DNA of 64,000 nucleotides from Geosiphon pyriformis (GCA_016748015.1 JAAOMT010000502.1:686519-750518), one strand, 5' to 3'; shown: positions 9,690 to 22,685, numbered from the stretch's first letter. A program made the numbers and translations. The notes: generated from the sequence alone by a model not told the origin.

Positions 9690-10390
9690 AATCTGATTTG
9701 ATTTTTTGTCTTTTAAGATTGTTGTCTACTTTGATCTTTTTTTTTGGCCAATAATATGGTTTTTTTTATGCTTTCTTTTAATTTAAATATAGTTTTAATA
9801 ATTTCTTTAAATTTTAAGAAAGTAGTTATCTTTTCAAAATTATTGATTAATAAAAAATTTTTTTTAATGATTTGAGTTTTTGCTGTTACTAATTTGCTTT
9901 TTATTGTAAAGAGATTAATATCCAAAGCAATTAATTTTTTGACAGCAACTTCTACCTAAGTTTTAACAATTTTTGGGTCAATTTACTTTTTGTTCAAAAA
10001 GAAAAATAGATAAAAAAGAAGAGAGATCTTATTTTTATTATCTATATTATAGACCAAAAAACTAATTAAAGAACCAACTACAGTACTAGTGTTGATTTGT
10101 TTAGCCTTGGGTGTATTTATTTTAGAATTTGACTAAGTTTTACTCTCATCACTAATATTATTATCTATATCTATTTTAGCAAACTGGCTAACAACTTTTT
10201 CTGAATTTTTAAAACTTAAATCTATTTCATTATTAAAATATTTAATATTACCAAGTAATAACTTCTGTTTTTGTGTCAAGCTTTTATTAATAAAATCTGA
10301 AACTACAACTTTGGCTGACTTTTTTTTACTAGAACTATTTATAGCAATAGCCAGTTCAACAACAAAAGAGTCTAGTATTTGAAAAATAGT
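9690..10390 (-). pseudogene. LINE ORF1 relic, minus strand
   Basis: Read on the minus strand, this encodes a protein similar to ORF1 of the LINE at 39260-46043: ALDINLFTIKSKL matches ALDIDLVAITEKS, and FLKFKEIIKTIFKLKESI matches the KFGGIIQAFFTSEQTI segment. The upstream part (LAIAINSSSKKKS, VVSDFINKSLTQK) is Lys/Ser-rich. It ends abruptly at the family III LTR border (9687), so it was interrupted there. Stops and very low GC show long decay. Confidence 0.6.
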
Positions 10391-10620
10391 AAAATATACA
10401 ATAATAAAACAAAAAAAACTTTTTTCAAAATTCTAAACTCTTTTTTGGGTATTGAAATGAAGAAAAAAAAAAGTTTTTTTATTAACTTAATCAATAATTT
10501 GATTATTAATTTAATTATTAAATTAGTTATTGATTTAATTATTAACTTAATTATTAACTAAATTATTAATCTGATTATTAATTATTTTTTAAAAATATAT
10601 AAATAATATTATCTAAATAA
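10391..10620. other. Low-complexity A/T stretch with ATTATTAAYTTA repeats
   Basis: Repeated ATTATTAACTTA/ATTATTAATTTGATT units run from about 10480 to 10580. They resemble the YTGATTATTRACC array of family II LTRs, but no LTR ends were found. I see no gene here. Confidence 0.4.
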
Positions 10621-13600
10621 AAAAATGGAGTGGTCATTTTAAAAGGTGGTTTTTGATTATCTGATTATAAATGATGATTTGATTTATTTAATAAAGTTAA
10701 ATTCATAATTAACATTATTATGAAAGGATAGATCACTAAGTGTGTAATCCCTAATGTTATGCCTACTTAATAGTTCAACCAATATGCTCTTTTGGATTAT
10801 GTTAATAATGATGCATTTTTGAACATTATGCAGAGTATCAAATCTGATATGTTTTTTTAGATGGTCAAGAGATTGTCTGATGAAAAAGCCACTGGCTTGT
10901 CTGATATTCTTAATGAGCTTTGAAAATATGACAATATACAAGTTCTGGGCAGTTTATTAAATATTTTTAATACATGCTTAGTAAGAAGTATGATATTTGT
11001 ACAATAGAAATGTGCCTGGATTTCTATAATACTGAAGCCATATAACTAAAAGAGAACTTTTATTAATATCAGACTGATAGTATTAATTGAAATACCCCAA
11101 AAAATCTTATTTAAGATTTTATCAAACAGAATTTTTTTAGTCTGTAGTAATGTTTTGTGTAATAACAATTTTTTAGTTTTAAAAGATACATCTATGCAGA
11201 CTCCAATTTTTGCTATTGGTTCAATTATTAAGAATGTATTAAAGAAGAATAGAAAACTGTGGCTGATTCTTTAGAACATGAAAAAAGCATATGATTTTAT
11301 TAAGTGGTTTTATCTGTGAAACAGTCTGACTAGGATTAAAATGTGTTCTTATTTTATTGAGTTTTTTAGGAGGATATACAATAATCAAATCAATCTGGTA
11401 ATAATAAATTTTGGATTTACAGATAGTTATGCTGTTCATGATAGTTTAAATAAGAAAAAAATGTTTTTGCTACTATTATGGAGAATCTTTTATAATCTTT
11501 TACTTTGCAAAGTTAAGAAGCATAATGGATTATATAAATACAGATTAGACTTGAAGTTTTTTACAAGGTCTGGCAAGCAGAATTTTAAAGATGGCAAAAT
11601 GTTTTTTCTGGCTGTTAAAGCTTTCATAAACAATACAATCTGAATTGGGAATAACATGTCTACTACTTAAAACATTTTAAATATAGCAAGCAAATTTTTT
11701 TAGGTCAATAATATCTTAATTAACATGGACAAAACAATTATTATACTCATTAATCAGAAAGTAATGAACTCTTAGCTGTTAGTTAGTAGATCTGGTATTT
11801 TAATAGCAAAAAAAAATGAATTTCACAAGTATTTAGACATCTTTTTGTCTATAGATAGTCTTTCCAAATCCAGTATTGCCAAAGCTCATTCAGATATTAA
11901 GTTTTTTATGAATCTGGTTTTGAGAAAGGTTGTATTGAACAAGCAATTTTTGTATCTGGTGTCTGTAGTGCTTCAACTTATTATCAATTATAAGGTACAG
12001 TTTAGTTATATTTCTGCAAATGTGTATAAAAAATAGAACAAGTTGCTCAAAAAAGAGCTAAGACTCAAGACCAACTTATCTAAGAATTTTCTTAATGAAG
12101 TTATTTTTTATTCTGAATTGTATGGTTTTAAATTTTTTAGGCAGATACAAGCTAAATGTTTGCTGGCTAATTTGGTTAATTTTGTCAACTTGGAAGGCAT
12201 TCTTAGTAACTTGTTCAAACACAAGACCATAGATTTGCAGGCCATTAACTGGATGTCCCAGCAGCTTTTAAGCTTTCCAATCAAGTTGTCAATTAATCTT
12301 ATCAATTGTTTTCTGGCTGGCATAACTGTTATATTAGTGTCATGTAAGTCATCTTTAGTCAATGACATACCTAATGTTTTTCAAACTGGTAGTGGTGTTC
12401 TTGTTATGAATGTTTTGGGTGTGAATTAATACCTAAATGTAATAGGTTTGCTAAAAAAATTTGGTATTGTTTTTACAAATCAACTTTTGAACCATTGTAG
12501 TGTATGTTTCATGTAGAGAACTTTTTGCAAATAGAAGAGATTGAATCCTAAAGGCCATGTTCTTAGTTGGTTCAGTTTATTAGTTTTGTTTATTGAAGGT
12601 GATGACTTGGTTAGTAATAGTACTTTGGTTTGTTATTTTACTCCCAGTGAGTACTCAAGTGATTTGGAATTTATTAATAAGCATCTTATTAAAAATGAGT
12701 TTGGTAAAATAAGTATTTACATAGATGGATTGATTAAGAGTTTGGAATCTATAAGTGCCTATGGTAGTGCTGCTGCCTACTTCTTAGACATTAATTTAAG
12801 TATTGGAATTAGGGTCTATGGTTTGTTTTTTTTAACTCTGGCAAAACTGCAGGCCATTGTTTTTGTATTAGACTGTATTTCAATTTTAAGCACAGTAGTA
12901 CTGTTCTCAGATAGTTAGGCTTTCTTGAATATATGTATTTTAGTTGTTAATTGTGTTATTTCTGACTTTTACAAGAAATGCTAGATCAAAAAAAAACACA
13001 TTTATTCTACTATTGCTTCTAAAAATCTGTTAATTTATTAGAAAAAGGTCAAGGGATATTCTGAAGTTGTTGGTAATAAATGTGTTGACTCTTTTGCTAG
13101 TGCTGCCACTGAATCTAAGTTTGTGTTGTCTGTTAGAATTCCATATTGTTTTCTTATTATTAAAAACAAGCCTGTTTTTAAAAATACTTGTTACTTCATT
13201 AGGCATTAGTTTAAGGCTGTTGGTTTTGTCAGCTGAAAATTCAGATGTGCAAATAACACTGTGGACATAAATTTTAGTAAACTGTTGGATATGTATTAGA
13301 CCTTTCACATTTGGCATCCTAATAGTAAAATTCACTCTGGTTTCTTGAGCTCTGTCTCTGTAGCATTAAGATTTTATTTTATGAAGGCCTTATATCATTG
13401 ATTGTCTATGGCTAAGAGAAAAAAACTATATAATTTGAACTATCTTAATATGTTGTGCATCTGGTGTAATTTGATTGAAGATTCTAATCATATGTTTTTA
13501 TATATACAAGATGCTAGTGCCAAGAAAAAGTTGATTTCTGTTACAATTAAGGTTTGAACTAACTTATTAAATGTTAATGATGCTGGCTGTACAGTGATTT

Positions 13601-13780
13601 GGTTATTGCATAAGATTGAATCTTTTGGTTGCCTGTATATAACTTTGGCCAAAGGTTTTTTAATGAAGAAGTAAGTAACTAACACAGTAAATTTGTTGAG
13701 TTCTGGGTTTAATAAGAGTTTAATAGTTATTAATTTGGTCTGGAATTTTGCCAAAAACCATAGATCTGCTATCTGGGTGC
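10621..13780 (+). mobile_element. LINE copy 1, 5'-truncated, left part of a copy split by element B
   Basis: This aligns with 42570-45680 of the better LINE copy at 39260-46043, from the region before the RT through RT and RNase H to near the ORF2 C-terminus. The first recognisable match is a degenerate GAGTGGTC...GGTGGTTTTTGAT segment near 10628. The alignment stops at 13780, where the B 5' LTR begins, and resumes at 23636. Confidence 0.8.
10690..13780 (+). pseudogene. Decayed LINE ORF2 (RT, RNase H, C-terminal part)
   Basis: Fragments matching ORF2 at 41220-45908 include LSDEKATGLSDILNEL (RT), NLVIINFGFTDSYAVHD, IAKAHSDIKFFMNLVLRKVV, LTLAKLQAIVFVLDC and VLFSDS (RNase H). The RT catalytic pair is lost: the region equivalent to FMDDTIW reads FINNTI, two GAT to AAT changes. 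Stops and shifts occur throughout. The left junction at 13780 falls at a Trp-Val pair that continues after B at 23636. Confidence 0.75.
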
Positions 13781-14751
13781 TGTTATTAATAGAATTTTAG
13801 CTATTAATTAGCATGAAATTACTTTCATAATGTCTATTATTAATTAGCATATATTATTATCATTTTGATTATCATTTATTATTTAATCAAATTATCAAAT
13901 ATTATTACTTAATCAATAATCTGATTTGTACCATAGAAATTAAAATAATCAAATTACACAATACTCTGAACTATTTAATATAGTCAAAATTCGCCGAAAT
14001 TAATAAAAATTGACCAAAATAATCAATAGTTCAGTGAAATAACTTGTAATTTGCCAAAATATATTTTTAATTCACCCAAATTATAGCAAAGAGAAAAGTA
14101 CAAGTTCAAAGACTAGTACTATAACAAGTTGTATAAAAAAAGAGCTTTTCTTTTCAAGAAAATGTATTTTCTCATAGTATCTTAACATAGTATCTTACTC
14201 TAGATATCTTAATTAGAACAAATCACTTTTTACACATTCAAATAAAAATTAAATATTCAAAAACCAAATTCCTTGATTATTGTATCTGAAATTCTCTTAA
14301 CATAACTAAAATTTTGAAATTGATTAGCTACAAATTTCAGTAATCTGTTAGTAATTCCAGGCCTGAATAGAAAACGTTTCCTTTGATAAAATCCTATTTT
14401 TTTTACATTTCTTTTATTTTTTCTTTCTTTTTTTATTATAATCATTAGGGTAATCTACAGACAAGATTTCTATAAAAGAGTTGACTTTTATAGCAAAGTA
14501 ACTACACATCTTTAGTAAGCTTCCAGACGAGCAATTTCTAGAAAAGAATTGACATTTATTACAATGTCACTACACAAAACAACTGACATAGAATTGGTTA
14601 TTTCACTCATAAGCCCAACAGTTCAAATTATAAGAGATAATTTGAAGATAAATTCAGTTACTAAAGGTCCAACTACTTCCTGAAAATGTAAATACACAGC
14701 AAATTAACATTAACAACATTCAAAAAAAGAGACCAAAAACCTCCAGTAATA
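13781..14751 (+). repeat. 5' LTR of element B (971 bp)
   Basis: It begins TGTTATTAATAG (the 3' copy has TGTTACCAGTAG) and ends CTCCAGTAATA. A TATA box lies at 14131-14140. It pairs with 22666-23635. Confidence 0.93.
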
Positions 14752-14753
14752 TT

Positions 14754-14770
14754 TGGTGCTCTCTTACAGA
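14754..14770 (+). promoter_or_regulatory. Candidate primer-binding site of family I
   Basis: TGGTGCTCTCTTACAGA starts 2 nt after the LTR. A TGG start is expected where a tRNA 3' CCA anneals to prime minus-strand synthesis. It shares TGGTGCT with the sites at 25441 and 55169 but differs afterwards. I cannot name the tRNA. Confidence 0.5.
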
Positions 14771-14799
14771 AATAACACAACAATAACAACTTCAAAGTA

Positions 14800-16266
14800 G
14801 TGACCATACTAGACACAACAACTTTAGAGTATTATCAGTCAATTTACACCCATTGCAAACAGAGATTCAACATTCCAGACAGAATTGAAATTGTTAAGAA
14901 GACACTTTACCAGTATATTGAAAACTGCATTAACAATTATCTTTTTGGAAATTACAACATTTCAGAAATTAGAAGCAATCTTTACAATAATTTAGTGCAC
15001 TATTTACAGTTGGGAACTGAAAACCTTAACAATAAAACACTTGCCACCTACTTTCAAGAACTTAATTTTAACATTATCAAGTATTGTGAAAAAACATATT
15101 CAGTACAGTCTAAATACTCTATTGACTTTGAATCAGAAACAAAAACAAGCAACAAAGACAAACAAAAACTAAAACAACACTCAAGTACCACTCCAAATAC
15201 TCCAAAAACCCCAAAAACAACTGCCAAACACTTACAAACACCTGAACAAGGAACCAGTGTCAAATTACCACTTTTTATTACACTATTTCCAATTTTATTT
15301 GTTTGATTACAAACACCAAATTTATTACTTAACCGTTTCTTCAGACCAAAAGATTTTTAGTTATCTAAAAATCTTACTTAACAACAAGAACCAATATCAA
15401 CCAGCACCAATCTTCTTGAATACTTACAGGAAAATGAAAGTAATTATTCAGAGAACTTAGAGAGTAAAAAAACTGAATTGGAACCAGAAGAAATAGCAAC
15501 TGCTTATATTGCAAAGATTCTAGAATTTACTGGTGAAGATAATAATACCAGCCCTCAAGAATGGCTTGACAAAGTTCAAAAAACAGGAGATGCAAATGGT
15601 TGGAATGCAGCAAAAATGCTCAAAGCAATTCTATACTTTCTTCAAGGAACCACAAAAAAATGATTTGAAAACTTAGAAAACTTATTTAAAAACTGGCAAG
15701 CATTCAAAAATGCTTTTTTACAACAATTTACTGACAACAACAACACTTTTATCACTCTTCACAATCACTTTCAAAATATCAAACAAGAAACATCTGAAAC
15801 TGTTATAATCTATCTTAGAAGATTCAACAAACTTCTTCGACAAATTCGACAATTGGAGACCAATAAATACTATTCCAATACACAGATTTTGGATCAGTTT
15901 ATAGCAGTATTGAAAGACAAGTTAATCAAAAAAATTTACCCACATGTCCCAGAAGACTTAACCACAGCCATTAGACATGCAAAGAACTATAAAATGGCAA
16001 TAGAAGAAGCAAACCATATCAAACTTGTGAATCTTGCTATTAGAGAAACCAGCTCAGTAGCTAAAGAAAAAATTGACCAACTTACAAAAAAGATTGAAAA
16101 CTATTTTACTAATTAGCAACAACAGCAACAATTACAAAGATATCAATCACCACAACAATAAAACCAAACCAACTACCCATTATTATCAAACAGTCAAAAC
16201 CAAAGTTGTCATTATTGTGGGATTCTAGAACATTGGAAACAAGATTGCAGAAACCTACAAAGAGAC
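14800..16266 (+). pseudogene. Gag of element B, with CCHC zinc knuckle
   Basis: This is one frame of about 489 codons in frame with the following protease. The N-terminal domain (YYQSIYTHCKQRFNIPD) is the same as in A. Stops occur at 15304, 15358, 15388 and 15661, plus TAG near 16114. The Gag domain has PQEWLDKVQKTGDANGWNAA; the knuckle CHYCGILEHWKQDC is at 16207-16248. Because B reads through where A shifts frame, the ancestral Gag was a single ORF beginning near this ATG-like start (the first codon now reads GTG-ACC-ATA, so the ATG may be lost). Confidence 0.82.
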
Positions 16267-17150
16267 TAACAAAACAAAAGTAATCAACATTACTTTTTAA
16301 CACAGCAATCTTATTATCAGCTACCACCACCAGCCTACTATTCCTTAAGATCTCAACAGCAAACCAATTACTATTAGCCTGCTTCACAGCAGCAATATTA
16401 ACAACCTTTACCAATCCAATAGTATTAACAGCCACCTACACAACAATACCAAGTACCTGCCCAAAGATTGGTTTAACATAACCAATTTATACCTCAAAAT
16501 CAATTTCAGAACAATAACAACAACAGAATCAATTCAAACAACCAATTAGTTACCCAAAATCTTGGTCAGCAAAGACCCAATCACTACTACACTCAACCCA
16601 GTTATCTCACAATGTTTGAAGAATTAGATTTTCAACAAATTGCACTTTCTGAAAATGAAGTTGCAGCACCAAGATCAAATCCTTCTAATAAAACTATTCC
16701 ATCAGCCCAAATTGCTCAAAATACCAATCTTTCAGATATATTCCCATTTGAATTTGAAGCAAATAAATCACCATTCTTGTTTAGCAATGCAGCAGTTAAT
16801 GAACAAAAAGCAATTACAGCTATGTATACTGAAGCTGAAATGGAAAAAAAACCCATTCAGTTAATTCTAAACAGTGGATCAGCTGAAAGTATCATTACCT
16901 ACCAATTAATGCAACAACTCCAATAAACTATTAACAGACTTGTTCAAACAATCATTGTTATAGCAGATGATATAAAAAAGACACCAGTAGAAGAAATTAA
17001 CAATTTCCCATTCACCATTGATGGAATTACTATTCCAGTCAAAGTTTTAGTCATGGATGTATCACAATACCAAGCTCTTGTCAGAAATAATTGGTTTCTC
17101 AAGACCAATTTAGATTGAGAAACTCAGGAATTGAAGATTTTATACTGAGG
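16267..17150 (+). pseudogene. Linker and aspartic protease of element B
   Basis: The Gln-rich linker (16267-16600) leads to LSDIFPFEFEANKSPF and the protease motif ILNSGSAESIITYQL near 16863. The catalytic Asp is replaced by Asn (A keeps ILDSGS), a GAC to AAC change, so this protease would be dead. A TAA follows at 16924. The downstream VSQYQALVRN matches A, where the CAA is TAA. Confidence 0.8.
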
Positions 17151-18153
17151 ACAATATATCAGAGTATCTGCTATCTGTGGTACTTTTAATAAAAAATCTG
17201 AGAAAGCTCTAGTATTCGAATTTGAAAAGGAGAAAGAACTACCAGTCATTGAAACTTTTATGGCTCTTAGATCAACATTTAATTGGGCTAAAGAAACAGA
17301 ACAAAAAATCTTTGAGGAGACCAGAGAATGAAATGTTGTTCAATACTCTACACCAGAACCAAGAAAACAATTACCCTATATTCTACTCAAATACAAAGAT
17401 TATAAGAAAAAACTTTCATCAATGGGAGCATGTATTTTTCCAAAAAAGGAATATGAAACTTGCACCTGTTACTACTGTAAAGCATGCCATAGAGAACAAT
17501 TTGGATACCCCAAAAGAAGTAGAAAATGGGACAACACTTCTTGTCTTACATGTGAAAATATGCTATCAGAAGAATACAACTGGATTGATGTTGCAATAAG
17601 AGGAAGAGTATGTAATCAAATCTGCTAATATGCTTTATCAATCTCGAAAAAAGTCAGAAAAAGAACATCATTTAATACAACATATAACAGTGTTTTCAAT
17701 AAACTCTATCACTACCCTTATAATGCTGAAATAATCTTTGATTTAGCAATGGCTTTAATTAATGGCACCACACAGAAAGATGTCTGACAAATGAAAGAAG
17801 CTAAGTATATTGAATACACAATAGAATTAGCTGGATTCAACTATGAAGATGAAATAGAGACATATCACCAAATTGCAAGCCACACATACTCAATCTAAGA
17901 AGCTCAAATTCAACAATTAAAGCAAATGAATATTCAATTGTGTAAAGAATACATCATGCTTTGTGATGACAAATGGTGTCCAAAATGCTATGCTCTTAGT
18001 ATTCCCTTGTCCAATGAAAATAACCAGAAAGAAATTGAATTTGGAAAACTGGAAACAAAAAAAGAAATCACAACAACACCAATCTATCTTATTAAAAACC
18101 AGTCTGCTATACAACTCAAATACTTTGACAACAATAGACAAAAAATAAAACCA
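17151..18153 (+). pseudogene. Cysteine-rich spacer of element B
   Basis: The cysteine pairs are as in A: CTCYYCKACH, SCLTCENML, VCNQIC and later CDDKWCPKC. The first pair of the family III version (CKDC) is partly lost (LKYKDYKKKL). The frame is shared with Gag and dUTPase. TGA, TAA and TAG codons occur at 17119, 17149 and a few later sites. Function unknown; conservation with C and D argues it was a real part of the polyprotein. Confidence 0.6.
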
Positions 18154-18540
18154 GAAAAAGCCCATGAAATTGATGCAGAATATGACCTCAGATATTCTGG
18201 CAAAAACACTTTGGTTCTTCAACCAAAATTCTTAACCAAAATCAACCTCAGAATTGTTCTTGAAATACCACCAGGAACAATAGTACAAATTGCTTCCCAA
18301 TCATCATTGGCAAGCAAAAAAATCAATGTTAGAGAAGAAGTTATAAATGCAGGATATACTGGAGACATTACTATTATGTTACAGAATGAAACAGACAAAT
18401 TATTCAAAATTGAACATGCTAAAAAGATTGCCCAAGCAATTTATCTACTCTTAATCAACATTTCGGGTTTACAATCAGTAAACAACAGAGAACAATTGGA
18501 AAAAAGTGAAAGAGGAACTTAAAAGTTTGGTTCAACTGGA
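18154..18540 (+). pseudogene. dUTPase domain of element B
   Basis: All five motifs lie in a single frame: DAEYDLRYS, IASQSSLASKKINV, VINAGYTGDITIMLQN, KKIAQAIYL and, after one TAA, KFGSTG. The catalytic Asp of motif 3 is Asn (A has IIDAGY), a GAT to AAT change, and the motif 2 Arg is Gln. Length from motif 1 to motif 5 (about 129 residues) fits a trimeric dUTPase subunit. This copy shows the domain is co-linear with Gag and protease. Confidence 0.85.
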
Positions 18541-20387
18541 CAATTTACAATTCCAGTAAACATAGCTCTTAATACACAAAATGAATCTCACCAGATTTTT
18601 TAACTTTCTTAACCAATTACCATTTCACCTTTTGAAGAACATCACGAAATTTATATTTGCTCAAAACCTACTACTACCCAACAAATCTTTGAATCCAATA
18701 AACAAATCTGTGTAAAGCATGAAATCTCAATCCTAAACGTTTATATTCTCAAAAGAATGAAAAAATTTTGAGTTACATTTTACAACCTTAATAATTACCC
18801 CATTGTCCTATTGAATAAATTAGAGATTAGAATCATACACAGCAATATCTTCCAGAATAAAAACCCTCAAGTTGTCTCCAATTTTATTGAAATTGTAAGG
18901 TATACTCTACTTCCAAATTCAAACATTATCTTTACTACTGAAAACTACCACCTTTTGGAAGAAAAACTCTTTTGAATCAACATGGGTCCCTTAGAATCTT
19001 AACAACAAAGACAATTGAAACAGCTAATAGCTGAATTCGCTGACATATTTACAAAAGACAACAATGACCTTGAAAAAACTGATATTGTTCAACACCAAAT
19101 CCATACAGAAAATGCTCCACCAAAATAACAACAAGTCTATTGAGCTTTACCTACTAGCCACCAATTTATCAGAGAAAAGGTCCAAAGAATGCTCAATAAT
19201 GGATTAATTCAACTATCAAGAAGTCCATAGGTCTTATTAATAGTTTTTGTCAAAAGAAAAACGAAAAAATTAGATTTTGTGTTAACTATCAACAATTGAA
19301 TAGTGTTACAATTAGAGATGCCTACCCTCTTCCAAGAATTAATGACATGCTAGATGCTTTAGAAAAAGCCAAGTTCTTCTCAACTTTAGACTTGGAAAGT
19401 GAATATTAGCAAGTTGAAATAGATTCAAAAGATCAACCCAAAACAGCATTTACCACCTAAGGAGGAAACTATGAATTCAATGTTATGTTTTTTGAACTCT
19501 GCAATGCACCAGCAACATTCTAGCAACTCATAGATGCTGTATATGAAGGACTTTTGTGGCAATCAGTAGTTGTTTATCTTGATGACACTAATGTGTACTC
19601 ACCAAGTTTTGAAGCTCATCTTATCTACCTGCGAGAAGTTTTTCAATGATTATGAAAAGCAGGATTAAAGTTAAACATTAAGAAATGTTACTTTGGAAAA
19701 ACAAGTTTAATCTTTCTTGGACACATTGTTAGCAAAAATGGAATCAAACCAAATCCTGGAACAATTAGTGCTGTTAAAAATTTTTAAACACCCAGAAATA
19801 CCATGGAGCTATGAGGATTTATAGAATTAGTCTTCTACTATTGAAAATTCATAAAAAGATTCTTAGAGATTGCCAAATCACTCAACTATCTCATCAACAA
19901 AAACGTGTCATATCAATGAACTGAAGAACAACAGAAAGTCTTTGACACTCTCAAAACAAAATTAACAACAGCTCCAGTTTTTGCTTACCCAAATTTCAAC
20001 AAACAATTCCAACTAGCCACTGATGCCTTACACATAGCTTTTGGTGCCATTTTGTTACAATTGGATAAAAATGACCAGGAATAAATTATTGCCTATGCCA
20101 GTAGAATATTCAAGCCAACAGAACTCAAATATGACTCAACTGAATTAGAAACTGTCACAGTTATTTGGGTTATTAAACATTTTTAACAATATTTAAAGAA
20201 TAGAAAAAAATTTGACATCATAACTGACAATATTGGCCTCAAATGACTCAATAAAAAGAAAACCAAACAAAGTACCAAACAGTCTTGATGGAATAACTTT
20301 TTAGCAGACTACAAATATATTGTACATTACAAACCAGGAAAACTACACACCAATGTTGATAGCCTCTTAAAAATGAGACAAAATTAA
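18541..20387 (+). pseudogene. Reverse transcriptase and RNase H of element B
   Basis: After a connector (IFTKDNNDLEKTD region) the RT shows DAYPLPRINDMLDAL, FSTLDLESEY, LCNAPATF and VVYLDDTNVYS with YLDD intact. A base loss near 19257 shifts the frame. RNase H has YPNFNKQFQLATDA, AYASRIFKPTELKYD and FDIITDNIGLK, including segments deleted in A. The Trp of GY-W-QV is TAG here but TGA in A. The frame ends at TAA 20385-20387 after MRQN. Confidence 0.85.
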
Positions 20388-20444
20388 TACCAACAACAAA
20401 TCTACTACAACTTACCAATCTACCAACAAAATAACCAAACAACA

Positions 20445-21829
20445 ATGGATCCCAGAAATTACAACAATATTAAAAACTATTTAGAGACTCTTATCATGCC
20501 AGAAAATTGGTCTCCAAGTAAAAAACATTGATTACAACACCAATCCAAACAATATTTCATACACCATAACAAAATCTATTACAAAAATTGCAGAAACCCA
20601 AATCAACTACTCAAATTAATACAGAAAAATAAAAAAGAAACAATTCTATACAACATGTACACAGATCCTTCTTTAGCATACTTAAGAAGAGATAGAACAA
20701 TTTAAAGAACTCTTGAACATTATTTTGGCCTCACATGCAAAAAAACATTCAACAATATGTAAAATTTTGTGATAATTGTCAAAAAAAAGGAGGAACTTGC
20801 CCCACAGAACCTTTAAATCCAATCAAAATTGAACAACTTTTTGACAAAGTTGGAATTGATTTAGTTGAATCATTACCTATTACAACCCAAGGAAATTGTT
20901 ATATTGCAGTTGTAGTAGATTATCTCACCAAATGGCCTGAAACTAGAGTCATCCAAAGAGCAGATGCAAAATCAGTAGCAAATTTCATTTATGAAGACAT
21001 TATTTGTAGACATGAATGCCCAATTGAACTTTTATCTGATCAAGGAACATATTTTGTGAACAACTTGATACAAGAAATTTGTGAATGATTCAATGTCTAA
21101 AGATCTTTATCATTACTTTATTACCCTTAAACAAATGGACTTGTAGAACGTTTTAACAGAACATTGTGTGAATCTTTAGCCAAAGTCTCAACAAATTTTG
21201 AGCAAGAATGAGATATCTTTATTCCATCAGTGTTACTAGTATACAGAACACTAAAACAAGATACTATAAAACACACACTATTTGATCTTACTTATGGAAG
21301 AACAGCAACATTACCAATTAATTTCACAGTGAAAACATACCCAGTGTAACCAATCAATAAAAAAAACTTTTAAGAAACACTCTAAAGAAGAGCTTATACT
21401 CTTCTTAGTATATTGGAAGGAAAGAAACACATAGCAGCTACTTATATTGAACACTCTCAAGCCTTACAAAAAAAAAGACATAATAACAAACTGCTACCAA
21501 TCACCAACAAATTTAAAGTTGAAAATAAAATTCTCTTATACAGAACTAAGGCTAAAAAACAATGGAATAGAAAATTTGAACATAAATGGGATGGACTATT
21601 TTATATTCACAAAATTCTAGGCAACAGATTATACAAGTTAAGACTTGTTAACAAAGTATTAGCAAAAGTTGCATATTGAAATCAACTGAAACACTATTAT
21701 TCCAGAAACAATTCTGAACCATTAATTCCACAAATTGGTATATATTTCCTTTTAATTAATTCTAAAGATATTCCCCAAAATTTAGAACCAATAATTATAA
21801 TAAAACAATAGCCAAATCTGAACACTTAA
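20445..21829 (+). pseudogene. Integrase of element B, separate ORF
   Basis: It starts at ATG 20445 (MDPRNYNNIKNYLETL), 57 nt after the RNase H stop. CDNCQKKGG marks the zinc domain. All three catalytic acids are retained: GIDLVESLP, LLSDQGTYF and NGLVERFNR. The first histidine of the zinc domain is Tyr (MYTDPSLA) and a one-base deletion near 20727 breaks the frame. Stops occur at Gln/Trp codons. The GPY/F-like module reads KWDGLFYIHKILGN. Confidence 0.85.
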
Positions 21830-22023
21830 TTTAACATTTTTACAATAATCCTTTTAAATACCCAAAACATAAAACAAAAATAGTAAATAATTACAAGAAA
21901 TATTCAAATCCAAAAACAAATAAAAATCTATACCCAAAAATAATTTTCTTTATTCTTTTTTTTTAGTTAGTTATTTTTATCATGATTATTCCTCGAAATA
22001 TCCAACAAATATCTTAAAAATTA

Positions 22024-22685
22024 ATGTTAGTCTTAAAAACACTTTTTGACTTATTTATAATAATTAATAGAAGTCAAATTAATTACATTCAGAAAGAAAC
22101 CATAGCCCCAGTAGTAAACAATTCTCGGAATTATCACTTCTATAGAAGAAAAACAAAAAGCCACTCTGAAAATCAATTACCAGAACTTTTGAAGCAAGCA
22201 CTAAAAGAAAACCTTTTATTTGTCTCTATTGACATTCCACCAAATGCCACAATTTAACAAAAACTTCTACTATTTCTCAATAAACAGAACAATAAACATA
22301 CTCTTATATATAGATATTTCCATATTGGAAAAACATTTTGTGAATAAAAACTGGAACTTGAAACAACTAACATTACTCCTGAGGCTATACAAAAACAAAT
22401 TCACAATGAATTCAAGACAGCAGCTGGACCAACACTTGCTATAAACTTAGAGCAGCATTTAGACTCTATAATTTATTCAACACTTGTAAAAACGTCTTAC
22501 AAAATCCAATACTTCAGCCAATAAAGATTCAATACATTGGAAAGCTCACAAAACTGAAATTTCAACAATTTTCAGACCAGATTACTTCAATTATCTTGGA
22601 CTACTATCTTAACATCACAGATAGTGCTTGGACTTTAATGGAGCTTAGTCTTGAGGAGAAAATTATGTTACCAGTAGAATTTTAG
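22024..22685 (+). pseudogene. Third ORF of family I (element B)
   Basis: Homologous to 7228-7905: it shares LPELLKQALKENLLF, YRYF-IGKT and HNEFKTAAGPT. It ends at TAG 22683-22685, inside the 3' LTR that starts at 22666, so the LTR again supplies the last codons (MLPVEF). It carries several stops and at least one frame change. Function unknown. Confidence 0.55.

Noticed and set aside
12108-12368. 86-aa minus-strand open frame
   Set aside because: Antisense of decayed LINE ORF2; no independent domain.
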